Assembly: GCA_022563075.1 (NCBI GenBank)
Contig: JADFOC010000139.1
Coordinates: 1-7,037, forward strand
Direction: 5' to 3'
Origin: Pseudomonadota bacterium
GTDB taxonomy: Bacteria; Pseudomonadota; Gammaproteobacteria; Pseudomonadales; Pseudohongiellaceae
DNA length: 7,037 nucleotides
In this document: one piece after another, positions 1-6,330 of the stretch
Numbering within the stretch: position 1 is the first letter of the stretch
Layout of the letters: each line of letters starts with the position of its first letter
The notes under the pieces: generated by a model
Told to the model about the DNA's origin: nothing
Databases searched by the model: none
Seen by the model: only the letters and a program-made list of their open reading frames with translations
Position numbers and translations under genes: made by a program

Positions 1-847
1 CTTTGGCTAATAATATCTGCTCGCTGCCTTTACCCAAGTCACAATTAACCAAGGCATAATCCAGTTCTGCATGCACACAGACCGCTTGATTCGCTGGCAG
101 AGTCCAAGGAGTAGTAGTCCATATAACTACCGATAGCGGACTACTTGTCTTTGCTAGTGAATTCGCATCGAAGGCAGTGCGAAATGCCGCCGCATCGTCC
201 ACTGGAAAACGAACATCGATGGCGAATGAAGTTTTGTCTAGATATTCAACTTCGGCTTCAGCCAAAGCGGAAGCGCCAACCACACTCCAATAGACTGGCT
301 TATAGCCTTTCACCAAGTGACCATTGCCAACAATTTTACCCAGAGCGCGTACTATGTTGGCTTCGGTTTCAAAATTCATCGTCAGGTACGGGTTTTCCCA
401 ATCACCCAGTACACCCAGGCGGATGAATCCCTGTTTCTGATTCTCTACTTGCTGTATCGCGTAGTCACGACAGGCCTGACGGAATTCTGCATGGCTGATC
501 TTTTGTCCGGCCTTGCCTTTTTTCTTCTCTACGTTGTGTTCAATTGGCAGACCGTGACAATCCCATCCAGGGATGTAGGGGGCATCGAAGCCACTCATCT
601 GCTTAGCCTTCACAATGATATCTTTCAGCGTCTTGTTAATGGCATGACCCAGATGCAGATCTCCGTTCGCATAGGGAGGCCCATCATGCAGGATAAATTT
701 TGGCTTGCCGGCATTCTTCTCGCAGATTTTGCGATAGAGATCTAATCGCTGCCACCTTTCCAGCATCGCTGGTTCCCGCTGAGCCAGGTTGGCTTTCATC
801 GGAAATTCAGTATACGGCAGGTTTAATGTGTCTTTGTAATCACTCAT
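1..847 (-). CDS. ileS: Isoleucyl-tRNA synthetase, N-terminal 282 residues (3' part lies beyond the left edge)
   Basis: Class I aminoacyl-tRNA synthetase that charges tRNA-Ile with isoleucine in the cytosol. Translation from the ATG at 845-847 gives an N-terminus ([11 protein letters not shown], then [12 protein letters not shown]) very like the enterobacterial enzyme. Seen: the HIGH signature as HLGH at residues 65-68 after [17 protein letters not shown] at 94-103; [10 protein letters not shown] at 193-202, entering the CP1 editing insertion; and the threonine-rich editing motif [11 protein letters not shown] at 243-253. The KMSKS motif and C-terminal zinc region lie outside the window. The ATG is preceded directly by an in-frame TAG, so the start is firm, but no Shine-Dalgarno sequence stands at the usual distance. 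The gene follows ribF on the same strand across a 167-base spacer with no terminator, so co-transcription is likely. Residues 187-191 read WSVVG where, as I recall, E. coli has WCVDC, so that CxxC pair is absent. Confidence 0.97.
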   Translation of the reverse strand, partial: MSDYKDTLNLPYTEFPMKANLAQREPAMLERWQRLDLYRKICEKNAGKPKFILHDGPPYANGDLHLGHAINKTLKDIIVKAKQMSGFDAPYIPGWDCHGLPIEHNVEKKKGKAGQKISHAEFRQACRDYAIQQVENQKQGFIRLGVLGDWENPYLTMNFETEANIVRALGKIVGNGHLVKGYKPVYWSVVGASALAEAEVEYLDKTSFAIDVRFPVDDAAAFRTAFDANSLAKTSSPLSVVIWTTTPWTLPANQAVCVHAELDYALVNCDLGKGSEQILLAK

Positions 848-858
848 CTATCTAGAAA

Positions 859-906
859 TTAATTCCCTGAAACTACGCATGTTCGGTTATAGCTTTTAGT
901 TTCCAA
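859..906 (-). CDS. Possible 15-codon leader ORF before ileS
   Basis: A TTG codon at 904-906 follows GGAGGTG (909-915), a seven-base match to the anti-Shine-Dalgarno sequence. It opens a 15-codon frame, METKSYNRTCVVSGN, ending in TAA at 859-861. That stop is 11 bases before the ileS ATG, which lacks its own good ribosome site, so translational coupling is conceivable. The gap from GGAGG to TTG is only four bases, shorter than usual, and the start is not ATG. The peptide has no isoleucine codon, so a classic isoleucine-sensing attenuator is not supported. The Shine-Dalgarno match may instead serve as a standby site or be chance. Confidence 0.3.
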   Translation of the reverse strand: METKSYNRTCVVSGN

Positions 907-957
907 AGCACCTCCACAAAGATTAGTTTTCGGGTGCCGTGTATCTGCCCGCGTTTA

Positions 958-993
958 GCTGCAAGGTGCATTTGCAGCGCCGAAGCCTGCACC
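958..993 (-). promoter_or_regulatory. Competing stem-loops in the ribF-ileS spacer
   Basis: On the minus-strand transcript four short segments occur in the order A B A' B': GGTGCA (993-988), GCTGCAA (978-972), TGCACC (970-965) and TTGCAGC (964-958). A pairs with A' over 6 bp and B with B' over 7 bp. No base separates A' from B', so a full pseudoknot is unlikely and the two stems should be alternatives. In addition GCACCT (969-964) is complementary to AGGTGC (913-908), which covers the strong downstream Shine-Dalgarno sequence. The pairings are read directly; any regulatory role is inference. No T-run follows on the minus strand, so this is not a terminator. Confidence 0.35.
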
Positions 994-1014
994 AAAAAAC
1001 CAGTCGTTGTCGAG

Positions 1015-1959
1015 TTACTCATTTGCCGTGCCGCTGAACAGTTCTCTTACTTGTTTCACATCAGACTCTATTTGCTGCTTCAAGGCATCGAGACTGTCAA
1101 ATTTAATTTCTTCTCTGATCTTGTGCCTGAAAATAATTTCGATACTCTTGCCATATAAGTCTTTGTCAAAATCCAGGATATGGGCCTCGAGCAAGGCGTC
1201 ACCGTCCTCGCTAATGGTGGGCCGATAGCCGATATTGACTGCCGCCTGTTTGAAACAATCATTCAGTCTTACTTCGCACGCATAGACGCCGTGTAATGGA
1301 ATCTTCTGCCGTTGTGGATTGATATTGCAAGTTGGAAACCCGAGGTCGGCACCTAATTGCCGCCCTTTTACTACCACACCTGTAATCGAGTAAGGCCTTC
1401 CCAGTAATTGTTCGACTAGTGCAAAATTCCCTTGTGCCAGCTGTTCGCGAATGAAGGTGCTGCTGATACGTTGCCCGTTGCGTTCGTAGACGGCTGTTTC
1501 TATTACCTCGAAACCCAATTCCTGACCCTTGGCCTGCAACAATTTATAGTTGCCTTGTCGTTTATAACCAAATCGAAAATCAGAGCCAACTATAAAACTA
1601 GCAATACCAAGCCCATCAACCAGCATATCCTTAATATAATCTTCTGCACTGAGCTCGCTCAGAGCCTTATCAAAGGTAAGCTGAAGCACATAATCAATGC
1701 CGAAGCTTTCCAATAGTTCCAGTTTCTCCTGCAATATCGTCAACCGAGCCGGACAACTTGCTCCGACGCCCGCAAAAAATTCTTCAGGATGTGGCTCCAT
1801 CAAAATTACCACCGAAGGCAATTTTAATTGTTCCGCTCGTTGCTTGAGTTGGTCCAGGATTAGTTGATGACCCAGATGCACGCCGTCAAATTTACCAATG
1901 GTCGCAACGCAGCTTTGCTCTATCTGCGAAAAGCGATTTAACTCTTTGATAATGATCAT
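1015..1959 (-). CDS. ribF: Bifunctional riboflavin kinase / FAD synthetase
   Basis: Cytosolic enzyme that phosphorylates riboflavin to FMN and then adenylates FMN to FAD. The 314-residue product matches the usual length of bacterial RibF (about 310). N-terminal FMN adenylyltransferase domain (about 1-185): GKFDGVHLGH at 22-31 holds the HxGH nucleotidyl-transfer motif, with GSDFRFG at 125-131 and ISSTFIR at 165-171. C-terminal flavokinase domain (about 186-310): GRPY at 187-190, KGRQLGADLGFPTCN at 198-212 (the PTxN motif, here PTCN), NIGYRPT at 242-248, and HILDFDKDLYG at 260-270 following E258, the position of the catalytic acid in the family. The ATG start gives the normal N-terminus, though no clear Shine-Dalgarno sequence precedes it. 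It has its own promoter-like sequence just upstream and leads into ileS, the usual gammaproteobacterial order. Many relatives have murJ upstream; here lipid-type genes stand there instead. Confidence 0.97.
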   Translation of the reverse strand: MIIIKELNRFSQIEQSCVATIGKFDGVHLGHQLILDQLKQRAEQLKLPSVVILMEPHPEEFFAGVGASCPARLTILQEKLELLESFGIDYVLQLTFDKALSELSAEDYIKDMLVDGLGIASFIVGSDFRFGYKRQGNYKLLQAKGQELGFEVIETAVYERNGQRISSTFIREQLAQGNFALVEQLLGRPYSITGVVVKGRQLGADLGFPTCNINPQRQKIPLHGVYACEVRLNDCFKQAAVNIGYRPTISEDGDALLEAHILDFDKDLYGKSIEIIFRHKIREEIKFDSLDALKQQIESDVKQVRELFSGTANE

Positions 1960-1991
1960 CAGACGGGGTGACCAGTCGGTAAAAGCGCAGG

Positions 1992-2020
1992 ATTATACTC
2001 CTTTCTCCAAAGGCTGTGCA
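1992..2020 (-). promoter_or_regulatory. Sigma70-type promoter for ribF-ileS
   Basis: Reading the minus strand, a perfect -10 box TATAAT (1997-1992) stands 17 bases after TGCACA (2020-2015), which matches four of six bases of the -35 consensus. Transcription would start near 1985, giving an untranslated leader of about 26 bases before the ribF ATG at 1959. This lets ribF and ileS be expressed apart from the upstream lipid genes. The boxes are seen; their activity is inferred. Confidence 0.6.
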
Positions 2021-2032
2021 GAATTCCTGCAC
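2016..2032. promoter_or_regulatory. Inverted repeat over the ribF -35 box, possible operator
   Basis: GTGCAG-aattc-CTGCAC is a perfect 6-bp inverted repeat with a 5-base spacer. It covers five of the six bases of the -35 element of the ribF promoter, where a bound regulator would compete with RNA polymerase. No T-run follows, so it is not a terminator. I do not recognise the motif as belonging to a named regulator. Confidence 0.35.
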
Positions 2033-2095
2033 TTAATCGATTGCCGCTTGCAGCGACTCCAAGCCCCGAAAGATGCGGCCAGAGATGACTACTAT

Positions 2096-2323
2096 CTAGC
2101 TGGAATCGCGACTTGCCCGCAGGATCTTGATCCCTTTCAGCAGCAGAATACGGGCCATCGCCAGAGCACAAATTATCAGCACACCCTGTCCTATCATCGT
2201 ATTGACTACCGAAATTGTCTCCGGGCGCAATGCGATACGAACCAGATTGTCTGTCGTAGCTATGGCGATTATGACAAGGGCCACGGCCCCAAGGATCTGT
2301 AACATTGCGACCAATTTATTCAT
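2096..2323 (-). CDS. Small two-helix inner-membrane protein, unknown function
   Basis: Encodes 75 residues beginning MNKLVAMLQILG and ending in ILRASRDSS. Two hydrophobic segments (about residues 5-23 and 43-62) are joined by a short polar loop (DNLVRIALRPETIS), and the tail is basic (lysines and arginines at 62-73), which suggests a cytoplasmic C-terminus by the positive-inside rule. The ATG at 2321-2323 lies 34 bases after the stop of the acyltransferase gene on the same strand, so it is probably the last gene of that transcription unit. The frame is open further upstream, but only by running into the acyltransferase in another frame, so I chose the internal ATG. No strong Shine-Dalgarno sequence is seen. 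I recognise no family; a partner or stabiliser of the membrane-bound acyltransferase is only a guess. Confidence 0.65.
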   Translation of the reverse strand: MNKLVAMLQILGAVALVIIAIATTDNLVRIALRPETISVVNTMIGQGVLIICALAMARILLLKGIKILRASRDSS

Positions 2324-2357
2324 GGCTGGAATAGTAACGAGTAGACACTTGATAGAG

Positions 2358-4103
2358 TTAAGCAGAAGCTTGCAATTTATGGAAGGAGATGAACTGTGCA
2401 TAACCCTCGGCGCCGAGAAAGCGACTGAGTGTCTTAGCATCGGTCTGCCTTGCATCGACGATTATCAACCCTTCCAATGAGTCATTGAAATCGGAATGGA
2501 TATTAAAACACACTAATTTTCCGTTTACTGAAAGATAGTGTCGCAATAAGACTGGCACTCCCTTGCCGGGATCACAACGACCAATTAATTTACTTAACAT
2601 TTTGATATTGGCCAGATCAGCCAGCATCTCATTGGTCCAAACACGATTTTTGATTTTGTGCGGGGTGATGGGCTGTACTAATTGCGCGAATCCACTCGCC
2701 TTAAAGTTGGTTAACAATGTATCGGCAATCAAAGCTCGCGCCAGGTCGCTGTACTCCCTCGAAATACTGACCGAACCGAATAATGTGTGATACCTGGGTT
2801 TTTGTACCAGTATGGCACCTATACCTCGCCACAGCAGATTGAGCGAAACCGGCCGACGCTGATAATCAGGATGGATAAATGATCTACCCATCTCGATAGC
2901 GGAACCCAGTTTATTGATGAATGTCTCATCATATTTATAGAGTGATCGACTATAGAGGCCTTTAACGCCGTATTTGGCGACAATCTCGTCTACCAGACAT
3001 ACTCGATAAGCACCGGCAATGCGATGTGCGGCCTTATCCCAGAGAAATAAATGCAGGTAATGCGGGTCAAATTGATCCGAGTCTTTAGACAGGCCAGTGC
3101 CTTCACCGACGGAGCGAAAGGTAATTTCGCGGGCTATGGCAATCTGCTCCATTATCGCCCCCAGGCTATCGAATGGTGCGCAGTAGACATCGAATTCTGC
3201 GTGCTCGATCAAGCGGTATTGCACTAAATTGTCGATCGCCTGCTGCAAGCTGTCACTGGACATCGCCGCCCCCAGCTTTTCGATATCTACTTGCCTTGGC
3301 AGCATCTGTTGAACGGCCGCTTGCGCCAGTGCGTCGGTACTGACGCGCAGATACTCGGTAACAGCTTTTGGACTCCGCAACAACCGAAGTTCCGATGCGG
3401 GTACCGGTCGACCCAGTGTTAGCTGCAGGGTAAAGCCTTGCTTATTGGCGAGTTGACGGGGTAATAAAGCCGTTCTTAGCCGTGGATGCAGCACCCCGGC
3501 GGCATAGAAATAACTGCTGTTGCGACCACCTACATAGACCGGCAGACAAGTACACTGATAACGTTTTATCAGCTGACCGACGATGCGACTCCACGGCCTA
3601 TCCAGTATCCTGCGTTGGCTGTGCTGGTACACAGACACCATGCCGGCTGGAAATATTAGCACGGCACCTTCATTCTTCAAGTGTTTGTGAACCTGTTTGA
3701 TACCGCCGACATTGCCTGACGCCGCATTACTGGACAGTACGTCAACCCCGATAAACAATTCTGCCAGTTCAGGTATACGCCGTAGCAGCTGGTTGGTTAA
3801 CACCTTCAAATCCGGTCGCACATCGGCGATGACTTTTGCAATGGCGACCCCTTCCAACCCACCCAAGGGGTGATTCGCGACAATCAACAATGGTCCGCTG
3901 CGCGGAATAAGATCGAGATTGCCTGCATTTTCCAATCGAATGCTGACCCCCAATGCATCGAGTGTATATTTAAGGAATTCCTGAGGCGTGGTGTTAAGTG
4001 GACGGGCCTCGTAGATCCGACCGAGCCGATCCAGTCCTAGCACCTTTTCCAGTACTGCGGAGACTATTCGCGGCTTGAAGGGAAGGGTGCAAGGATTAGT
4101 CAT
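2358..4103 (-). CDS. Two-domain acyltransferase: PlsC-like plus OlsB-like GNAT (OlsF-type aminolipid synthase candidate)
   Basis: A 581-residue fusion. N-terminal part (about 40-240) is a lysophospholipid-acyltransferase-like domain: LLIVANHPLGGLEG at 72-85 carries the catalytic-type histidine H78, FPAG at 151-154 is the conserved acceptor-binding block, and LPVYVGGRNS at 187-196 a later block. C-terminal part (about 300-470) resembles the GNAT/autoinducer-synthase-like fold of OlsB: ARE at 324-326, GAYRV at 364-368, and EMGRSFIHPDYQ at 404-415 followed by LLWRGIGA. This order is that of OlsF, a bifunctional ornithine lipid synthase whose two halves perform N-acylation of ornithine and O-acylation of the resulting lyso-lipid. 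The amino acid used here cannot be read from sequence. The acidic residue after H78 sits at H(X5)E rather than the canonical H(X4)D. The gene overlaps the upstream ATP-grasp gene by eight bases and lacks its own Shine-Dalgarno sequence, suggesting translational coupling. No strong transmembrane helix is seen. Confidence 0.85.
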   Translation of the reverse strand: MTNPCTLPFKPRIVSAVLEKVLGLDRLGRIYEARPLNTTPQEFLKYTLDALGVSIRLENAGNLDLIPRSGPLLIVANHPLGGLEGVAIAKVIADVRPDLKVLTNQLLRRIPELAELFIGVDVLSSNAASGNVGGIKQVHKHLKNEGAVLIFPAGMVSVYQHSQRRILDRPWSRIVGQLIKRYQCTCLPVYVGGRNSSYFYAAGVLHPRLRTALLPRQLANKQGFTLQLTLGRPVPASELRLLRSPKAVTEYLRVSTDALAQAAVQQMLPRQVDIEKLGAAMSSDSLQQAIDNLVQYRLIEHAEFDVYCAPFDSLGAIMEQIAIAREITFRSVGEGTGLSKDSDQFDPHYLHLFLWDKAAHRIAGAYRVCLVDEIVAKYGVKGLYSRSLYKYDETFINKLGSAIEMGRSFIHPDYQRRPVSLNLLWRGIGAILVQKPRYHTLFGSVSISREYSDLARALIADTLLTNFKASGFAQLVQPITPHKIKNRVWTNEMLADLANIKMLSKLIGRCDPGKGVPVLLRHYLSVNGKLVCFNIHSDFNDSLEGLIIVDARQTDAKTLSRFLGAEGYAQFISFHKLQASA

Positions 4104-5217
4104 CGTGTGGATATTGTTTGACCAGTTTAGTCTCGTAACGCCAGGCTTTAATCAACGCCAAAAGTCCCGGCGTTTTATGACCACGTTTTCTGTTTTCGTG
4201 GCCAAGTCTAAACAGGGTACTATATTGCTGCAACAGGGTCTTTATCGCTTCCCAGAATCCGGCGTTGCGGTCCCATATATTAATAGATTCAGAACTGGCA
4301 CCATTTATTTCGATAATGACAAAGTCACTTCCCTGTTGCAGGCTGGCCACGTCCTTAAACTTTAGATCCAGGCGACCATAATAAAAATCCGGTATATCAT
4401 CAAAGATCTTGTCGAGAGATTGTGACAATTTTGGGTTGATGAGGTCGTTCGCTTCTCTAAATATAGCGCCGCGGCAGTGACTTGCCGAAAATACCAGGCG
4501 AAAAGGTTCGGCTGCTGGGATTACTCTATCCCAGTTAGCGGCGTGTCGACTCCGATACAAATGCAGCAGCTTCCCGGCACGAGGGTCTGCAGCAATGAGT
4601 TCACCAAGAGTTCGTTCTCCGTCTCCCACTACATAGGGCGTGTATTTCAACGTTAGCGAAGTCACTTTACCCCGAGGCTCATCCGGGTAGCGCACATAGA
4701 ATACCCCGGCCTCGGCATCCCACTCGCTCAATTGTTGGAACTGAATGCAACCACCCACAGGAAAACTCGATATATATCCGACTAATTCTACTTCGTCCTG
4801 TAGAAGTTTCACGCCCGCGCCGCGACATCCGATATCGGGTTTAGCCACGATTGGAAACCCCAATCCAGCCTCGCGTAACTGCCGTTTAACCACCAGGCAT
4901 TGTTGCTCCACTTCGGCATCGGTGACTTGGTACAATTGCCAGGGCAGAATCCAGCGCCGCGCCTTAGCTCCGGCCACTTCGAATACCGCAGATTTTGCCA
5001 CGCCCACCATGCCCGATAAGGGAATAGCCGGGTTGGCGATGAGGGGCAGACTAAGGCTGCGGTAGCGTAGAGAAAGCAGCGCCCATTGCAGTACCACCGG
5101 AATATAGAGCACCCACATCGGCCAAAATTCGAAGAATGAGGTTATTCGACCGCTCAGATCCAGAGGCGGCATTCCCGGTGGCACATAGGGCTGATTTACT
5201 GTAATCGGTTTGCGCAA
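4096..5217 (-). CDS. Membrane-anchored ATP-grasp ligase of unknown product
   Basis: A 373-residue protein. One hydrophobic stretch (about 29-50, rich in aromatics) would anchor it to the inner membrane; the rest is an ATP-grasp fold. Seen: FPIVAKPDIGCRGAGV at 121-136 (ATP-binding lysine and glycine-rich loop), VGDGERTLGELI at 197-208 (a segment common in D-Ala-D-Ala ligase- and cyanophycin-synthetase-like enzymes), FYYGRLDLKF at 278-287 with D284, and IIEINGASSES at 301-311 with the metal-binding E303 and N305. ATP-grasp enzymes join a carboxylate, through an acyl phosphate, to an amine or other nucleophile; this one's substrates are unknown. The frame begins at TTG (5215-5217), with an in-frame TGA at 5242-5244 and no ATG between; an ATG at residue 16 is the alternative, and both keep the membrane segment. 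It is the first gene of the lipid-type unit and overlaps the acyltransferase, suggesting that it supplies or modifies an aminoacyl head group. Confidence 0.82.
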   Translation of the reverse strand: MRKPITVNQPYVPPGMPPLDLSGRITSFFEFWPMWVLYIPVVLQWALLSLRYRSLSLPLIANPAIPLSGMVGVAKSAVFEVAGAKARRWILPWQLYQVTDAEVEQQCLVVKRQLREAGLGFPIVAKPDIGCRGAGVKLLQDEVELVGYISSFPVGGCIQFQQLSEWDAEAGVFYVRYPDEPRGKVTSLTLKYTPYVVGDGERTLGELIAADPRAGKLLHLYRSRHAANWDRVIPAAEPFRLVFSASHCRGAIFREANDLINPKLSQSLDKIFDDIPDFYYGRLDLKFKDVASLQQGSDFVIIEINGASSESINIWDRNAGFWEAIKTLLQQYSTLFRLGHENRKRGHKTPGLLALIKAWRYETKLVKQYPHDD

Positions 5218-5471
5218 AGTGGTTTTGATTCCGTCAATTGGTCAACAGACCGGCAATTAGCGGATAAATTTACCGGAATGTTCTGTAGCCGCAGGCACTG
5301 GTAGCGGCGTGGTTTTTGCAGTCCATGCATGGTCAATAATATACTGCGCGATTATCGCATTGCCTCGATCATGCCTCAATCGGCGGCTCGTGAGTCTAGG
5401 CAAGTACCCGAAGCCGCTGCTATTATCTGCAGCAACCTCATTCTAATCAGAAAATTGCTGGTAGCGCGTCC
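5218..5471. promoter_or_regulatory. Divergent intergenic region between the ATP-grasp and 134-residue protein genes
   Basis: These 254 bases must hold the promoters of both divergent genes. No pair of -35 and -10 boxes is convincing on either strand; a lone TATTAT occurs at 5421-5426 on the plus strand. Two small symmetric elements lie close to the ATP-grasp start: GGTC-aaca-GACC (5240-5251), and CGGATAAATTTACCG (5261-5275), a near-palindrome with one unpaired base. Either could bind a regulator. An open plus-strand frame from 5329 crosses into the next gene in another frame and looks spurious. Confidence 0.4.
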
Positions 5472-5876
5472 ATGCTGGGAAAAATCCTACTTACCGCAGC
5501 GGTTATCGTCATTGCCTTCTTTTTCATTCGTCAACGAAATCTTGCCGCGGCGGCCGCTACTGAAACCAAACAAGTGCAGCCAAGTGAAGCTGTCCAGAAC
5601 CCAGCATCCCACGACAATCTTGCAGCGGACTTGCGCCTGGCCGCCTATATGTTCCTGGTACTTATGCTAGGCCTGGGAGGCGCCATGTACTATTTCCGCT
5701 GGCAAGATGACCACACCATCTTAACCGTTACCTTACATCGAGATGACCAAGTAACACCGACCAGTTATCAGGTCTATAAATATCAACTACAGGATCGCTC
5801 TTTTATAACGGTGGATGGTACCTCGGTGGCTATTGCCAGTAGCGAACGGATGGAAGTGTTCGGTCTCGATCAATAA
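5472..5876 (+). CDS. Two-helix membrane protein with a C-terminal soluble domain, unknown function
   Basis: A 134-residue protein. A hydrophobic helix at about residues 4-19 is followed by a basic RQR, then a linker rich in alanine, glutamate and glutamine (24-50), a second helix at about 57-74 ending in YYFRW, and a roughly 58-residue soluble tail. The tail is predicted rich in beta strands (TILTVTLHR, YQVYKYQLQDRSFITVDGTSVAI) and ends ERMEVFGLDQ. The ATG at 5472-5474 was chosen because the N-terminal helix begins there; the upstream ribosome site is weak. The pattern of two helices and then a YQVYK...RSF.T.DG...ERMEV tail resembles small conserved gammaproteobacterial membrane proteins of unknown role, an impression from memory only. 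It is transcribed away from the lipid unit, so a shared regulator is possible. No catalytic motif is visible. Confidence 0.8.
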   Translation: MLGKILLTAAVIVIAFFFIRQRNLAAAAATETKQVQPSEAVQNPASHDNLAADLRLAAYMFLVLMLGLGGAMYYFRWQDDHTILTVTLHRDDQVTPTSYQVYKYQLQDRSFITVDGTSVAIASSERMEVFGLDQ

Positions 5877-6114
5877 CACAAAGAACCCAGACACGGTTAA
5901 CCCATTAGCAACTCAAGCAACACGCCCATTACCGGCGCTGGATTTGAGGCCATAGAGTAGGTGATGTCCTGCGTTTAGGGTTAGCCTGCATTTGCCGATG
6001 TCAATTGCAGCCTGGACTTCTGGAAACAAACCACGTTTATCAATTGTTATGAATGAATTCCTCAAAGGTCGTGTTACGACGTGATCCGTCTCCTAAAACC
6101 CATGTCTTGTGCAT

Positions 6115-6290
6115 TCAAAACAGGGTAGCGGTAACCGGCTCGTCTGCGACAATTCGCAGCAAGACTGCTTTCCAATCCCATCCTCGTACTCATTCGATCC
6201 CGGGTCGCTGGATAAATCCGGCTTCGCTGAATTGACCGCTGTGCGTAGTTCACGCTTGCTTGGTCTAACTGAATACTTTTCTTCACTCAT
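6115..6290 (-). pseudogene. Possible small frameshifted ORF
   Basis: From the ATG at 6288-6290, with AGGGTG six bases upstream as a ribosome site, a hydrophilic start MSEEKYSVRPSKREL is read through SSDPGSNEYED. In the same frame the rest, to a TAG at 6093, is cysteine-rich and unlike a normal protein. Shifting frame near 6185 gives instead WDWKAVLLRIVADEP, ending VTATLF and TGA at 6115-6117, which looks more like coding sequence. One base change would join the two pieces. I recognise no family, and both pieces are short enough to be chance. Confidence 0.2.
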
Positions 6291-6316
6291 ACCTTGCACC
6301 CTGATACTCTCTACTG

Positions 6317-6330
6317 TGACGATGTCGTCA
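6317..6330. promoter_or_regulatory. Inverted repeat TGACGA-TG-TCGTCA, possible operator
   Basis: Perfect 6-bp arms around a 2-base centre, 113 bases upstream of the formate dehydrogenase start. Symmetry of this size suits a dimeric helix-turn-helix regulator. I cannot assign a family. Confidence 0.3.

Noticed and set aside
317..745. 142-codon plus-strand ORF
   Set aside because: Lies wholly antisense to ileS, whose motifs are unmistakable; composition is that of a shadow frame.
859..906. Classic amino-acid attenuator leader for ileS
   Set aside because: The mini-ORF has no isoleucine codons and no terminator hairpin follows; only a coupling or masking role remains possible.
965..1000. Rho-independent terminator between ribF and ileS
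   Set aside because: On the minus strand the run of six T precedes the stem rather than following it, so it cannot terminate the ribF transcript.
1898..2302. 134-codon plus-strand ORF
   Set aside because: Antisense to the ribF start, its promoter and the 75-residue membrane protein; the product is rich in Cys, His and Gln with no recognisable pattern.
2324..2455. Upstream extension of the small membrane protein to 119 codons
   Set aside because: The added residues come from the acyltransferase gene read in another frame; the internal ATG at 2321-2323 gives a normal small membrane protein.
5329..5670. 113-codon plus-strand ORF
   Set aside because: Overlaps the start of the 134-residue membrane protein in a different frame and has no plausible protein features.
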